34,197 bases of DNA from assembly GCA_021154785.1 (NCBI GenBank), contig JAJKHX010000114.1, forward strand, positions 1-34,197. The letters are read 5' to 3'. Position numbers and translations under genes: made by a program. Below the pieces are notes generated by a model. The model saw only the letters and a program-made list of their open reading frames with translations, ran no database searches and was not told where the DNA came from. Positions 17,049 to 26,264 of this stretch are shown here, in pieces (the stretch's first letter is position 1; each line of letters starts with the position of its first letter). This stretch comes from Nocardiopsis sp. GTDB lineage: Bacteria; Actinomycetota; Actinomycetes; Streptosporangiales; Streptosporangiaceae.

Positions 17049-17870
17049 GGCGGTGGCCGGGACGAAGATGAGCTCGTCGCAGCCGGCCGCCTCGAACGCG
17101 GCGGCGTAGCCCTGGGCCATCTCGGTGCTGACGGCGGCGCCCGCCGCGATCTGCCGGGCGACGTCGCCCAGCCAGTTGTAGTAGTGCAGCAGGTAGTTGT
17201 CCGCGTGGCCGCGGGCCTCGGGTCCCAGCGCGAAGTAGGCCAGCGAGAGCTTGCGCGGCCTGCCCGGGCGGCCCGCCTCGGCCCAGGCCCGGTCGACCTG
17301 CGCCCCGGCCTGGGCGAACATGTCCGGGGTGCCGCCGCCCATGATCCAGCCGTCACCGAGCAGGGCCACCCGGCGGAAACTCGCCTCGGCGTTGCCGCCG
17401 AGGATGAGCTCGGGGCCGCCGCGCCGTACCGGCTCGGGCCCGATCGCCCCGGCGTAGCCGTAGTGCTCGCCGGACCAGATCCGCTTCATCTCGGCCAGCT
17501 GCTGGTCCAGCCGGCGCCCCTTGCCCTCGGTCGGCAGCGCGCTGGCCGCGTAGTCGTCGTCACGGCCGCCCAGGCCCAGGCCGAGCACCAGGCGCCCCCC
17601 GGAGAGCCGGTCGAGCGAGGCGGCCTGCTTGGCGAACAGCGCCGTGTTGGCGTACAGGGGCGCCAGCAGCACGCTGGTGGTCAGCCGGATCCGGCTGGTG
17701 ACCGCGGCCGCGGCCGACAGCGCGATCAGCTCCTCGTAGTTCGGGTAGACCAGGCGCCCGATCGTCCCCAGCGTGCTGAAGCCGGCCTGCTCGGCGTCCC
17801 TGGCCCAGTCGACGAGCCTGCGGCCGTCGACGCCCGGCACGGTGTTGGGCAGGCCGATTCCGATGTCCAT
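17007..17870 (-). CDS. LLM-class (F420-dependent) flavin oxidoreductase
   Basis: Luciferase-like: MDIGIGLPNTVPGVDGRRLVDWARDAEQAGFSTLG...LDRLSGGRLVLGLGLGGRDDDY. Confidence 0.88.
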   Translation of the reverse strand: MDIGIGLPNTVPGVDGRRLVDWARDAEQAGFSTLGTIGRLVYPNYEELIALSAAAAVTSRIRLTTSVLLAPLYANTALFAKQAASLDRLSGGRLVLGLGLGGRDDDYAASALPTEGKGRRLDQQLAEMKRIWSGEHYGYAGAIGPEPVRRGGPELILGGNAEASFRRVALLGDGWIMGGGTPDMFAQAGAQVDRAWAEAGRPGRPRKLSLAYFALGPEARGHADNYLLHYYNWLGDVARQIAAGAAVSTEMAQGYAAAFEAAGCDELIFVPATASPDQVTLLAEAVL

Positions 17871-17890
17871 GGTTCATCCAACCACAGGTG

Positions 17891-18652
17891 CTAGGAGCCG
17901 CCCGCGGGCCGGCGGCTGACCGCCAGCCGCGAGAACCCGGAGGTGGCGTCGATGTCGTACCGCGCGGTGGCGCCCGCCCAGCCGGGCGACGTCACCACCG
18001 TGCCGCCCGCCAGCCCGGTCAGGTGCTGGCCGTCGAGCGAGACGAAGGCCGCGCCGCCGTCCGCCGTCACCCGGGCCGGCACGCCGGGCGGGAGGCTGAG
18101 CAGGAACTGGCTCACCCCGCCGGCCAGCAGCAGCGGCACGGTCCCGGCCGGCCGGGGCAGGCTCATGTCCAGGGTGCCCGAGCCCGCCATGACGGCGATC
18201 CCGGCCACCTTGCCGCCGCGCAGGTCGGCCTTCGTGAGCTGGGTACCGCCGGCCAGGTCCAGGCTCCACGTGACGGCCGGGCTGAGGACCACCTTCACCG
18301 CGTAGCCGGAGCCCGGGCCCGGGGACCCCGGCCCGCCGGGGGCCGTGCCGTCCAGCGACAGCACGATCAGGCGGGAGCCGGACAGCACCGGCCGGACCGG
18401 GGCCCCGTCCGGCACCGAGACGCGGAGCAGGGGCCCGCCGGGCCTGCCCACCGTGATGTCGAGGACCGCGGTCCCCGACGTGACCTTGAGCTCGGCGCGG
18501 GTCAGCCCGCCCCGGGACATGACGGCGACATGCCGCGAGCCGGCTCCGCCGAGGGCCAGGGCGGTGCCGGCCGCGCCCGCGGCGACGGCGATCGCGGCCG
18601 CGAGCACCATGATCAGCCGCGGCCGGGTGAGCCAGCCTGGCATACCACGCAC
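17891..18652 (-). CDS. Secreted/membrane-anchored hypothetical protein
   Basis: N-terminal TM (LIMVLAAAIAVAAGAAGTALAL), beta-rich remainder. Confidence 0.6.
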   Translation of the reverse strand: MRGMPGWLTRPRLIMVLAAAIAVAAGAAGTALALGGAGSRHVAVMSRGGLTRAELKVTSGTAVLDITVGRPGGPLLRVSVPDGAPVRPVLSGSRLIVLSLDGTAPGGPGSPGPGSGYAVKVVLSPAVTWSLDLAGGTQLTKADLRGGKVAGIAVMAGSGTLDMSLPRPAGTVPLLLAGGVSQFLLSLPPGVPARVTADGGAAFVSLDGQHLTGLAGGTVVTSPGWAGATARYDIDATSGFSRLAVSRRPAGGS

Positions 18653-18715
18653 GGCCCCACCCTAGGCCGTCCCGCGCGGCGGCCGGGGGAACCAAAGGAC
18701 GGCGTCAGGGAATCG

Positions 18716-19978
18716 TCACCGGGTCCCGCGGGCCATGCCGATCAGCCGGCCGAGCACGGCCGGGCCGTCAGCCCGCAGGCCGTTGTGCTCGTACTCGCTG
18801 GTCACCCAGGTTTGCAGGCCGCGGATGGCGCGGGCCGTCTGCATCGAGAACTCGCGGTCCACGTACATGTCGTCGTAGTAGACCGCGGCGGCCGCCGGCA
18901 CCTCGCTGGCCGCGAGGCGCGACGGGTCGTACAAGGGCGGCCAGCCGTCCCGTTCGGCCAGCAGTTCGGCCGCCCGCCGGAACGGGCGCAGCACCGGGTC
19001 ACGGTCGATCATCCACGGGTAGATCATCTCCCCGGTGAAGTACAGCGGGCTGGCGTCCGGGGCGAACTCCGGGTACTCCGCCCGGATCCGCTGCGCGGAC
19101 CACCGGGTGGCCTGTCCCTGCGCGTACGCCGCCTCGTGCAGCAGCGCGTACAGCGGCCCGGTCGCGAAGCTGATCTGCTCCATCATCGCGTACAGGAACG
19201 CGTCGGACAGTTCGCCCCCGGCGAACGGGTCCTCGAGCAGGTAGTGCAGCGCGTGGCTGCCGCCGCTGGTGCCGAGCATCATCCCGGCCGACTGGAACGC
19301 CTCCACCGGCAGCAGGCTGCCGTCCGGCAGCCGCACCTCGCCGCCGGCCAGGTGCTCCGCGACCCGCCGGGCCTGGTCCGCGTCCTGCGGGTACCGCTCG
19401 TAGTGGGCGGCGTTCTTGGCCGCCACCGTCCGGTAGGTCTGCCGGTAGACGTCGTCAGCGGTCGCGGTGAGCCCGGGCAGGCCGCCGGTGATGAACGCCT
19501 CCCGGATGCCGTGCGGCGCGAACGACAGGTAGGTGACGGTGCACATGCCGCCGAAGCTCTGGCCGAGCACGCTCCACGGCTCGTCGGTGAGCTGGCGCCT
19601 GATCAGCTCGGCGTCGAGCACGATGGCATCGGCGCGGAAGTGCGCCAGGCGGCCGGCCTGAGCCTGCGGATCCAGCCCGGCCAGGGTCTTGCGGTTCACC
19701 GGGGAGGAGCGGCCGGTGCCGCGCTGGTCGAGCAGCAGCACCCGGTAGTCCTCCAGGGCCCGGTCCAGCCAGCCCTCCCGGCCCTCCGGGCGCTGCGCCC
19801 CGAACCCGGGCCCGCCCTGCAGGAACAGCAGCCAGGGCAGGTCCGCGCCGGCCTGGCCGGCCGCGACAACCTCGCGGGCGAATACCTCGATCTGCTCGCC
19901 GTCCGGCCGGGAATGGTCCAGCGGGACGGCGAATAACCGGTCGGTGAGCACGGTGCCGGGGTGGCGGAAGCTGATCAC
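18716..19978 (-). CDS. Alpha/beta-fold peptidase (prolyl iminopeptidase-like)
   Basis: LLFLQGGPGFGAQRP, LLLDQRGTGRSSPV, LGQSFGGMCTVTYLSF; GTG start (VISFRHPG) more plausible than the longer ORF start. Confidence 0.87.
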   Translation of the reverse strand: MISFRHPGTVLTDRLFAVPLDHSRPDGEQIEVFAREVVAAGQAGADLPWLLFLQGGPGFGAQRPEGREGWLDRALEDYRVLLLDQRGTGRSSPVNRKTLAGLDPQAQAGRLAHFRADAIVLDAELIRRQLTDEPWSVLGQSFGGMCTVTYLSFAPHGIREAFITGGLPGLTATADDVYRQTYRTVAAKNAAHYERYPQDADQARRVAEHLAGGEVRLPDGSLLPVEAFQSAGMMLGTSGGSHALHYLLEDPFAGGELSDAFLYAMMEQISFATGPLYALLHEAAYAQGQATRWSAQRIRAEYPEFAPDASPLYFTGEMIYPWMIDRDPVLRPFRRAAELLAERDGWPPLYDPSRLAASEVPAAAAVYYDDMYVDREFSMQTARAIRGLQTWVTSEYEHNGLRADGPAVLGRLIGMARGTR

Positions 19979-20030
19979 GCTCCGACCGTACCTGCCCGCT
20001 CCGGGGCCGCCCGTGAGTAGGGTCGTCGTC

Positions 20031-21224
20031 ATGGGAAGCGGTATCCGGCCTGTCAGCGTAGCCGAGCGGCGGGCGCGGCTGGCGGCCCGGCACCACCTGG
20101 CCCCCGCGTCCAGGGGCGCGGCGTCGCCGGCCGGGGTGGCCGGCGCCGTGGCGGACATCATCGCGCTGCACGGCACCGACCCGGCTTCGGTCTACCTGGC
20201 CGCGCGGGCCCGGACCGGGGCCGCCCGGGCGGACATCGAGAGCGCGCTGTACGACCAGGGCACGCTGGTGCGGATGCTCGGCATGCGGCGGACGGTGTTC
20301 GTCGTCCCGGCCGCCCTGATGCCGGTGATCCAGGCCGCCTGCACCGACCAGATCGCCGCGCGGATGCGGCGTGACCTGGGCAGGCGGGTCCAGGAGTCGG
20401 CGATCGCCGCGGACGGCGCCGCGTGGCTCGACGAGGCGGGCGCGGCCGTGGTGGCGGCGCTGGCCGCCCGCGGCAGCGCCACCGGCGCTGAGCTGTCCCG
20501 GGACGAGCCGCGGCTGCGCGCCCAGATCGTCTACCCCGCCGCCGCGGGCAAGAGCTACGGCGGCCCGGTGAACGTCACCAGCCAGCTCCTGACGCTGCTG
20601 GCGGCCGAGGGCCTGATCGTGCGCGGCCGGCCGCGGGGCGGCTGGACCTCCAGCCAGTTCACCTGGTCCGCCGCGCCGGATCAGCCCAAGCCGGACGCCG
20701 CCGCCGCCCGGGCCGAGCTGGCCCGCCGCTGGCTGCTGGCCTTCGGCCCGGCCGCCCCGGCCGACCTGCAGTGGTGGGCCGGCTGGACGGCGACGCAGGC
20801 CAGGCAGGCGCTGAGCCAGCTCGAGCTGGCCGAGGTGGACCTGGACGGGACGGCCGGGGTGATGCTGGCCGCCGACCAGGACGCACCCCCGGCGGAACCG
20901 TGGGCCGGGCTCCTGCCCGCCCTCGACCCGGCCGCGATGGGCTGGCGCGAGCGCGGCTGGTACCTCGGAGGGCACGCGGCCGCGCTGTTCGACCGGTCCG
21001 GGAACATCGGCCCGACCGTGTGGTGGGACGGCCGGATCGTGGGCGGCTGGGCGCACCGCCCGGACGGCGAGATCGCCGTCCGGCTGCTCGAAGATCCCGG
21101 CGCCGAGGCCGCGGCGGCCATTAACGCCGAGGCCGGGCGGCTGCGGGAGTGGATCGGCGAGGACACCAAGATCCGGATCACCCCCCGGTTCCGCACCCCG
21201 CTCGAACGCGAGCTGGCCGGCTAG
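20031..21224 (+). CDS. Winged-helix DNA-binding domain protein (HTH_42/AlkZ-like)
   Basis: VADIIALHGTDPASVYLAARART...YDQGTLVRMLGMRRTVFVVP and GGWTSSQFTW typical of this family. Confidence 0.8.
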   Translation: MGSGIRPVSVAERRARLAARHHLAPASRGAASPAGVAGAVADIIALHGTDPASVYLAARARTGAARADIESALYDQGTLVRMLGMRRTVFVVPAALMPVIQAACTDQIAARMRRDLGRRVQESAIAADGAAWLDEAGAAVVAALAARGSATGAELSRDEPRLRAQIVYPAAAGKSYGGPVNVTSQLLTLLAAEGLIVRGRPRGGWTSSQFTWSAAPDQPKPDAAAARAELARRWLLAFGPAAPADLQWWAGWTATQARQALSQLELAEVDLDGTAGVMLAADQDAPPAEPWAGLLPALDPAAMGWRERGWYLGGHAAALFDRSGNIGPTVWWDGRIVGGWAHRPDGEIAVRLLEDPGAEAAAAINAEAGRLREWIGEDTKIRITPRFRTPLERELAG

Positions 21225-23094
21225 GGACGGCCTTTTCCATCACGATTCGGCCTAGCACACATAAAACCCGGGAACGGGGAAGCTTACCGGCATGGTTACT
21301 TTCATTATCGTTTTGATCATCATCGGCCTCATCGCCGGCGCTGTCGCGCGGCTCCTCATCCCCGGCCGCGACCCCATCGGGCTGCTCGGCACCATCCTGC
21401 TGGGCATCGTGGGCTCGTTCGTGGGCGGCTTCCTGCAGAACCTGATCCAGCACCACACGCTGAGCATCCACAGCTTCCACACCGTCGGGATCATCGGGTC
21501 GATCATCGGTGCGCTGATACTCCTCCTCCTCCTCCGCCTGTTCCACGCCGAGCCCGGCCGCCGCCGCTGACAGCCGCCGGAACACCGGGCGCGGGGGCGG
21601 CAGCCGCCCGTCCGCGCCCGGGGTGCACTGCGCGGCGACGCGGGCGGCCAGGTCCGGCAGGAACGGCGCCAGCTCCCGGCCCAGCACCGAGCAGGCTCCC
21701 AGCAGCTGCGCGAGCACCGCGTCGGGCTGTTCAACCCCCTCCCGCCCGGCCCGGGCCAGTTCCCAGGTCCGGGCCCGGTTGACGTAGGCGTTCGCCTCAT
21801 CGACGATCCGCCAGATCGCTGCCGTCGCCCGCCGGAAGTCGAAATCCTCCAGGGCGGCGCCCGCCGCCGCGTTCGCCTCGCGGCACGCCGCGGCCAGGCG
21901 CCCGCCGCCCGGCGCGACGGCCAGTGCGGCGTCCGGCGCGACAGCCGGTGCCGCGGTAACGCCGGGAACCCGGCCGCCGCGGTAACGGCCGATCATGGCG
22001 ACGACCCGGTTGACCAGGTTGCCCAGGCCGTTGGCGAGCTCGTCGTCGGCCCGGGCCACCAGGCGCCCGGCGGTGAAGTCGGCGTCGCCCACCCGCGGTA
22101 CCTCGCGGAGCAGCCACCAGCGCACCGCATCGGCTCCGTACGCGGCGGCCAGCCCGGCGGGCTCCAGCGCGGCCGCCTCCGGTCCGGCCGCGGACTTGCT
22201 GATCTTGCGGCCGCCGGCGGTCAGGTAGTCATGCACGGACAGGGCGGTCGGCAGCGGCTGCCCGGATGACAGCAGCATGGCCGGCCAGTAGACCGCGTGG
22301 AACCGCAGCACGCCCTTGCCGAGCAGGTGAATGCGGTTCCCCGGGCCGGCCCACCACCGCCGGCAGTCCTCCTCGCCGGGACCGAGCGCGGTCACGTAGC
22401 TGCACAGCGCGTCGAACCAGACGTAGATCACCTGCCCGGGGTCGCCGGGCACCGGGATGCCCCAGCCGCCGGCCCGCCCGGCGGGCCGTGACACCGAGAA
22501 ATCCTCCAGGCCGGCGTCGATGAACGCGAGTACCTCGTTCCGCCGCCCGGCTGGCTCGATGCGCAGCTCGCCGGACGTGATCGCCGCGCGCAGCGGGGCG
22601 GCGTAGCGGGACAGCCGGAAGAACCAGTTCTGCTCACTGACCTGCTGCGGCACCGTCCCGTGGTCCCGGCAGCGGCCGTCGCGCAGCTCGGCCGGGGTGT
22701 AGAACTGCTCGCAGCCGGTGCAGTACAGCCCCTCGTACCGCCGGCGGTACAGGTCCCGGGCGCAGGCCCGCCAGAACCGCTCGACGCCGGGCCGGTGCCG
22801 GGGGTCACGGCTGGTCCGGATGAAGTCGTCGACGGTCAGCGACAGCGCGCCGCCGAGGGCGGCGAACGCCCCGGCGTTGCGGTCGACGAACGCGCGCACC
22901 GGAGTCCCGGCGGCCTCGGCGGCCAGCACGTTCTTCAGCGAGTTGTCGTCGGTGCCGGACTGGAACCGGACGTCCTCGCCGCGGGCGCGGCGGTAGCGGG
23001 CCAGCACATCGGCCTGCACGAACTCGAGGGCGTGCCCGATGTGCGGGCGCGCGTTCACGTACGGAATGGTGGTGGTGATGTAGGTCGCGGTCAT
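21178..23094 (-). CDS. metG: Methionine--tRNA ligase with non-homologous C-terminal extension
   Basis: YITTTIPYVNARPHIGHALEFVQADVLARYRR (HIGH), GRKISKS (KMSKS-like), FDALCSYVTALG; tail after PPPRPVFRRL is low complexity. Confidence 0.85.
   Translation of the reverse strand: MTATYITTTIPYVNARPHIGHALEFVQADVLARYRRARGEDVRFQSGTDDNSLKNVLAAEAAGTPVRAFVDRNAGAFAALGGALSLTVDDFIRTSRDPRHRPGVERFWRACARDLYRRRYEGLYCTGCEQFYTPAELRDGRCRDHGTVPQQVSEQNWFFRLSRYAAPLRAAITSGELRIEPAGRRNEVLAFIDAGLEDFSVSRPAGRAGGWGIPVPGDPGQVIYVWFDALCSYVTALGPGEEDCRRWWAGPGNRIHLLGKGVLRFHAVYWPAMLLSSGQPLPTALSVHDYLTAGGRKISKSAAGPEAAALEPAGLAAAYGADAVRWWLLREVPRVGDADFTAGRLVARADDELANGLGNLVNRVVAMIGRYRGGRVPGVTAAPAVAPDAALAVAPGGGRLAAACREANAAAGAALEDFDFRRATAAIWRIVDEANAYVNRARTWELARAGREGVEQPDAVLAQLLGACSVLGRELAPFLPDLAARVAAQCTPGADGRLPPPRPVFRRLSAAAAGLGVEQAEEEEEYQRTDDRPDDPDGVEAVDAQRVVLDQVLQEAAHERAHDAQQDGAEQPDGVAAGDEEPRDSAGDEADDDQNDNESNHAGKLPRSRVLCVLGRIVMEKAVPSRPARVRAGCGTGG
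21292..21570 (+). CDS. GlsB/YeaQ/YmgE family stress-response membrane protein
   Basis: IIVLIIIGLIAGAVARLLIPGRDPIGLLGTILLGIVGSFVGGFL conserved family sequence. Confidence 0.9.
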   Translation: MVTFIIVLIIIGLIAGAVARLLIPGRDPIGLLGTILLGIVGSFVGGFLQNLIQHHTLSIHSFHTVGIIGSIIGALILLLLLRLFHAEPGRRR

Positions 23095-23144
23095 CGCAGC
23101 CTCCTCCCGGGGGCTCCGCCTGTGCCGCACGCACATTGCCGCAA

Positions 23145-23217
23145 ACACGTCGAGGCCCCGTCACAGGGCCTCGGAAACGTCAGTGTCCGGACGTGTCAGC
23201 GGCCCCGCGTGCGGGGC
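23145..23217 (-). promoter_or_regulatory. Structured 5' leader of metG (putative)
   Basis: Nested pairs 23145-23151/23190-23196 (7 bp) and 23152-23158/23166-23172 (7 bp), plus hairpin 23202-23217 (gccccg-cgtg-cggggc). Confidence 0.4.
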
Positions 23218-23331
23218 ATCATGACCTGTCGTCCGGAAGTGCTCACGAGTTCAAGGATACCGCCCCGGTGCCGGGTGCCGGCCGGGTCACTGGATAGGTT
23301 ATTCACGACATCGATCCGGAACGGAGCTGAG

Positions 23332-23844
23332 GTGACACCTACCGAGCACGCGCCCGGCCGTCCTGACGGCGTCGCCCCGGAGGACCTCCCGCATCTGCGC
23401 CGCTGCGTCGAACTGGCCGCCGAGGCCGTGGACGCCGGGGATTACCCGTTCGGCTCGGTGCTCGTCGCGGCCGGCGGCCAGGTCCTGGCCGAGGACCGCA
23501 ACCGCGAGAACACCGCGGGCGATGCGACCCGCCATCCGGAATTCGAGCTGGCCCGCTGGGCCGCGGCCAACATGACGGCGGCCGGCCGGTCCGCCGCCAC
23601 CGTGTTCACGTCGGGGGAGCACTGCCCGATGTGCGCGGCCGCGCACGCCTGGACGGGGCTCGGCCGCATCGTCTACGTGAGCTCGTCCGAGCAGCTGACG
23701 GCGTGGCTCGCCGAGCTGGGAGTGCCGCCGTCCCCGGTCCGCGCGCTGGCCATCGGCGAGGTCGCTCCCGGCCTGACGGTCCAGGGCCCGGTCGCCGGCC
23801 TCGACGAGCAGGTCCGCGAGCTGCACCGCCGTTTCCGCGGCTGA
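23332..23844 (+). CDS. Cytidine/nucleoside deaminase family protein
   Basis: Zn motifs HPEFELARWA (HxE) and SGEHCPMCAAAH (PCxxC-like); GTG start with ggag RBS. Confidence 0.87.
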   Translation: MTPTEHAPGRPDGVAPEDLPHLRRCVELAAEAVDAGDYPFGSVLVAAGGQVLAEDRNRENTAGDATRHPEFELARWAAANMTAAGRSAATVFTSGEHCPMCAAAHAWTGLGRIVYVSSSEQLTAWLAELGVPPSPVRALAIGEVAPGLTVQGPVAGLDEQVRELHRRFRG

Positions 23845-24007
23845 TGCGGGACCGGGTTCCCCGCGGTCATTCCGGCGTCCGCCGGCGTGTCGTTTTGCCT
23901 GGCTGTCGCCTTGGTGGGCATCGTAAGAGCGACGTAACCCGCGATTCTCTCACCGCGCACGACAGTCAGCATGCACACTGGAAGGCGAAAGGGGGGCACC
24001 CCGGAGC

Positions 24008-24493
24008 ATGGGCGAGGGCAGCGTCGTGACCTGGCCGGACGCCGTGGCGGACCCGCCCGGTATGTCGGCTCCGTGGCCGTTGTCGACGTCACTGGTGCTG
24101 GGTGCCCTGCCCGGCGCCACCCCGAGTGCCCGCCTGCACGCCCGGGCCGTACTGACCGAATGGGAGCTCGGCGACCTGGTCGAGGCGGCCGAGCTCATCG
24201 TCAGCGAGCTGGTCACGAACGCCGTCCGGGCCTCGACCGGGCCGGACGGCAGGCCCCGGTACGACGGCGCCTCGATGCCGGTCGTGGTGCTGCGGCTGGC
24301 CAGCGACCGGATCCGGCTGCTGATCGAGGTGTGGGACGCCATCCCCGGCGCGCCGGCGGCGGCGCACCCCGGGCCCGACGAAGAGGGCGGCCGGGGCCTG
24401 ATGCTCGTCGAGGCGATGTGCGACCGCTGGCACTGGCAGGCCGTCCCGGGCTGGGCCGGCAAGGTCGTCTGGGCCGAGCTGCACAGCGATTAG
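24008..24493 (+). CDS. ATP-binding protein, anti-sigma regulatory factor-type HATPase
   Basis: ELIVSELVTNAVRAS (N box), DEEGGRGLMLVEAMCDRWHW (G box). Confidence 0.87.
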   Translation: MGEGSVVTWPDAVADPPGMSAPWPLSTSLVLGALPGATPSARLHARAVLTEWELGDLVEAAELIVSELVTNAVRASTGPDGRPRYDGASMPVVVLRLASDRIRLLIEVWDAIPGAPAAAHPGPDEEGGRGLMLVEAMCDRWHWQAVPGWAGKVVWAELHSD

Positions 24494-24515
24494 CCCCGCC
24501 GGCGGGTAGCCTCCG

Positions 24516-25379
24516 CTACAGCCAGCGGACCGGGTCGCCGGTGCTGATCCGGCCGGGGTGCAGCACCTCGGCGTAGACCCCGGCGCACGGCTCGGGACCG
24601 GCCTGCGGCAGCTCGGGACCGGCCTGCAGCAGCGGGCTGACCCGGTTGTGCCGGGCGAGGACCCGCAGGGCCTCGGCGTCCCGGGGCAGTTCGCCGTGGG
24701 CCAGGGTGGGAATCGCGCACCGCGGGGTCCGGGCGATCACGCGCAGCACGAGGTCCGCGCCGATCCGCAGGTCCCGGCCGAGCCAGTCGTTCTCGGTGAA
24801 CCCGGCCGCCCCGGTGCCGATGACGACGTTGGGGCGGTACCGCTCCAGGTGGGCCCGCCGGTACGGGCTGAGCTCGGCGATCCGGTCCAGCGTCGCGCTG
24901 GTCAGCAGGTGGAGCGGGGCGAAGTCGACGAACGTGCCGGGCGGGGCGCCTGCGCCGATCTCGACCAGCCTGGCCTCGACCGGGGCCGTTATCCCGTCGC
25001 GGAGCACCGCCTCGGGGACGGCCCGGTCCAGCGAGGCCCCGGGCGGCGGGACCGAGGTCAGCGTGACCGGCTCGTTCAGCAGCCTGGACAGCACGTCGTC
25101 GACGTCCGCGTCGGTACTGGCGACGGTCTTGCCGTCCGGCAGCGTGATCAGGGCGGCCACCGCGGGGCCGGCTCCGCCGAGGGCCCTGGCGGACAGGGTG
25201 AGCAGGTCCCGCCACAGCCGCGGGTACTTGGCGCTCGCGATCTTGCCGGTGCGGCGGCTGACCACGGCCAGCCGCCGGTCCCCGGCCAGGCCGGCCCGGC
25301 TGACATCGCCGGCGACCAGGTCCTCGCCCAGCATCGACTTGACCGGATAACGCCGCAGCCTGGTCACCGTCCCGAGCAT
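24516..25379 (-). CDS. MOSC domain-containing protein
   Basis: TVTRLRRYPVKSMLGEDL (MOSC N-terminal), FVDFAPLHLLTSATL, RYRPNVVIGT. Confidence 0.88.
   Translation of the reverse strand: MLGTVTRLRRYPVKSMLGEDLVAGDVSRAGLAGDRRLAVVSRRTGKIASAKYPRLWRDLLTLSARALGGAGPAVAALITLPDGKTVASTDADVDDVLSRLLNEPVTLTSVPPPGASLDRAVPEAVLRDGITAPVEARLVEIGAGAPPGTFVDFAPLHLLTSATLDRIAELSPYRRAHLERYRPNVVIGTGAAGFTENDWLGRDLRIGADLVLRVIARTPRCAIPTLAHGELPRDAEALRVLARHNRVSPLLQAGPELPQAGPEPCAGVYAEVLHPGRISTGDPVRWL
24590..24627 (-). repeat. In-frame 21-bp-period tandem duplication within MOSC gene
   Basis: 17-nt gctcgggaccggcctgc at 24590-24606 and 24611-24627, encoding QAGPELP-QAGPEPC. Confidence 0.8.
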
Positions 25380-25409
25380 GCTCCGAGCCTAAGTCCTCCG
25401 GCGCTGCGG

Positions 25410-25478
25410 TCAGGACTCCCCGGGCGCCCGGTACGCGGGCGACTTCGTGATCACCTGGTCCATTTCCGCCGGTGTCAT
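25410..25478 (-). CDS. Small ORF, 22 aa (MTPAEMDQVITKSPAYRAPGES)
   Basis: ATG preceded by GGAGG with 6-nt spacing; sits between MOSC and ridA-like genes; absent from ORF track because of length. Confidence 0.4.
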   Translation of the reverse strand: MTPAEMDQVITKSPAYRAPGES

Positions 25479-25520
25479 CAGCGGCCTCCAGTCCGGCCGG
25501 CGTCGCGTGGCCTGCCGGCG

Positions 25521-25922
25521 TCAGCCCGCGGCGACGGCGACGGCGACGGCCTCGATCTCGACCAGCTGGCCCGGGTAGCCGAGCACGGCCACGCCGAGCA
25601 GGGTGCTGGGCGCGTCGTGCTCACCGAACGCCGCGCTGACGACATCCCAGGCCGCCACCAGGTCAGCCCGCTCGGCCGACGCGACGAACACGGTGGTCTT
25701 GAGCACGTCGGCCAGCGTGGCCCCGGCCTCGGCCAGGGCGGTGGCCAGGTTGGCCACCGCCAGGCTGGCCTGCGCCCGCACGTCACCCGGGCCGACGACC
25801 TCGCCCCGGTCGTCCAGGGGACACGCCCCGGCGGTGAAGACCAGGGCACCGCGCGGGGCCACCGCGGCATACGCGTAGGGAACGCCGGAGAACAGGCTGC
25901 CGGACCGGATCAAGTTGATCAT
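25521..25922 (-). CDS. RidA family protein
   Basis: FTAGACPLDDRGEVVGPGDVRAQASLAVANLATALAEAGATLADVLKTTVFVAS. Confidence 0.88.
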   Translation of the reverse strand: MINLIRSGSLFSGVPYAYAAVAPRGALVFTAGACPLDDRGEVVGPGDVRAQASLAVANLATALAEAGATLADVLKTTVFVASAERADLVAAWDVVSAAFGEHDAPSTLLGVAVLGYPGQLVEIEAVAVAVAAG

Positions 25923-25941
25923 CTCAGCAGCCTGCCACCTG

Positions 25942-26165
25942 TTACGACCACTTTTCCCCGTTCTGGAAGCCGGCGGCGGAGGTGCTGGCGATCGCGGACA
26001 TCACGGCGTGGCTGGAGGTGATCAGCCCGAGCTCGCGGTTCTGGTTGAGGGAGGTGCTGGAGAAGTTCTCCGAGCCGATGAAGACCTTGGCGTGGCTGGT
26101 GCCGTAGTCGGCCTCGATGACCTTGCCGTGGATATAGAAGCCCTTGGAGGAACTGCAGTAGCTGA
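25942..26165 (-). pseudogene. C-terminal remnant of phospholipase D-like protein
   Basis: HGKVIEAD (HxKx4D) followed by YGTSHAKVFIGSENFSSTSLNQNRELGLITSS; upstream part of frame (to 26520) is non-homologous antisense of the RICIN gene. Confidence 0.75.
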
Positions 26166-26264
26166 TCGGACGCCGCCTCCCCGCAGACCTGTACCTCGGC
26201 GCCGCGATCGCAAGACCTTCATGATGTCTCCAAAATTTCCCGGGCCGGTGACGCAGGCCGGGCG

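Noticed and set aside
19455-21056. 533-aa minus ORF over the peptidase/wHTH junction and other long antisense ORFs (e.g. 17888-19936)
   Set aside because: No recognisable domains, composition of mirror-frame artefacts; genuine genes lie opposite.
21522-21541. (CTC)n run in the glsB 3' end / EEEEE in metG antisense tail
   Set aside because: Short trinucleotide run encoding a Leu stretch in a membrane protein; no evidence of phase variation.
25908-25920. GATCAAgTTGATC palindrome at the ridA-like start codon
   Set aside because: Lies within coding sequence (MINLIRS); likely coincidental and unsupported by other regulatory signals.
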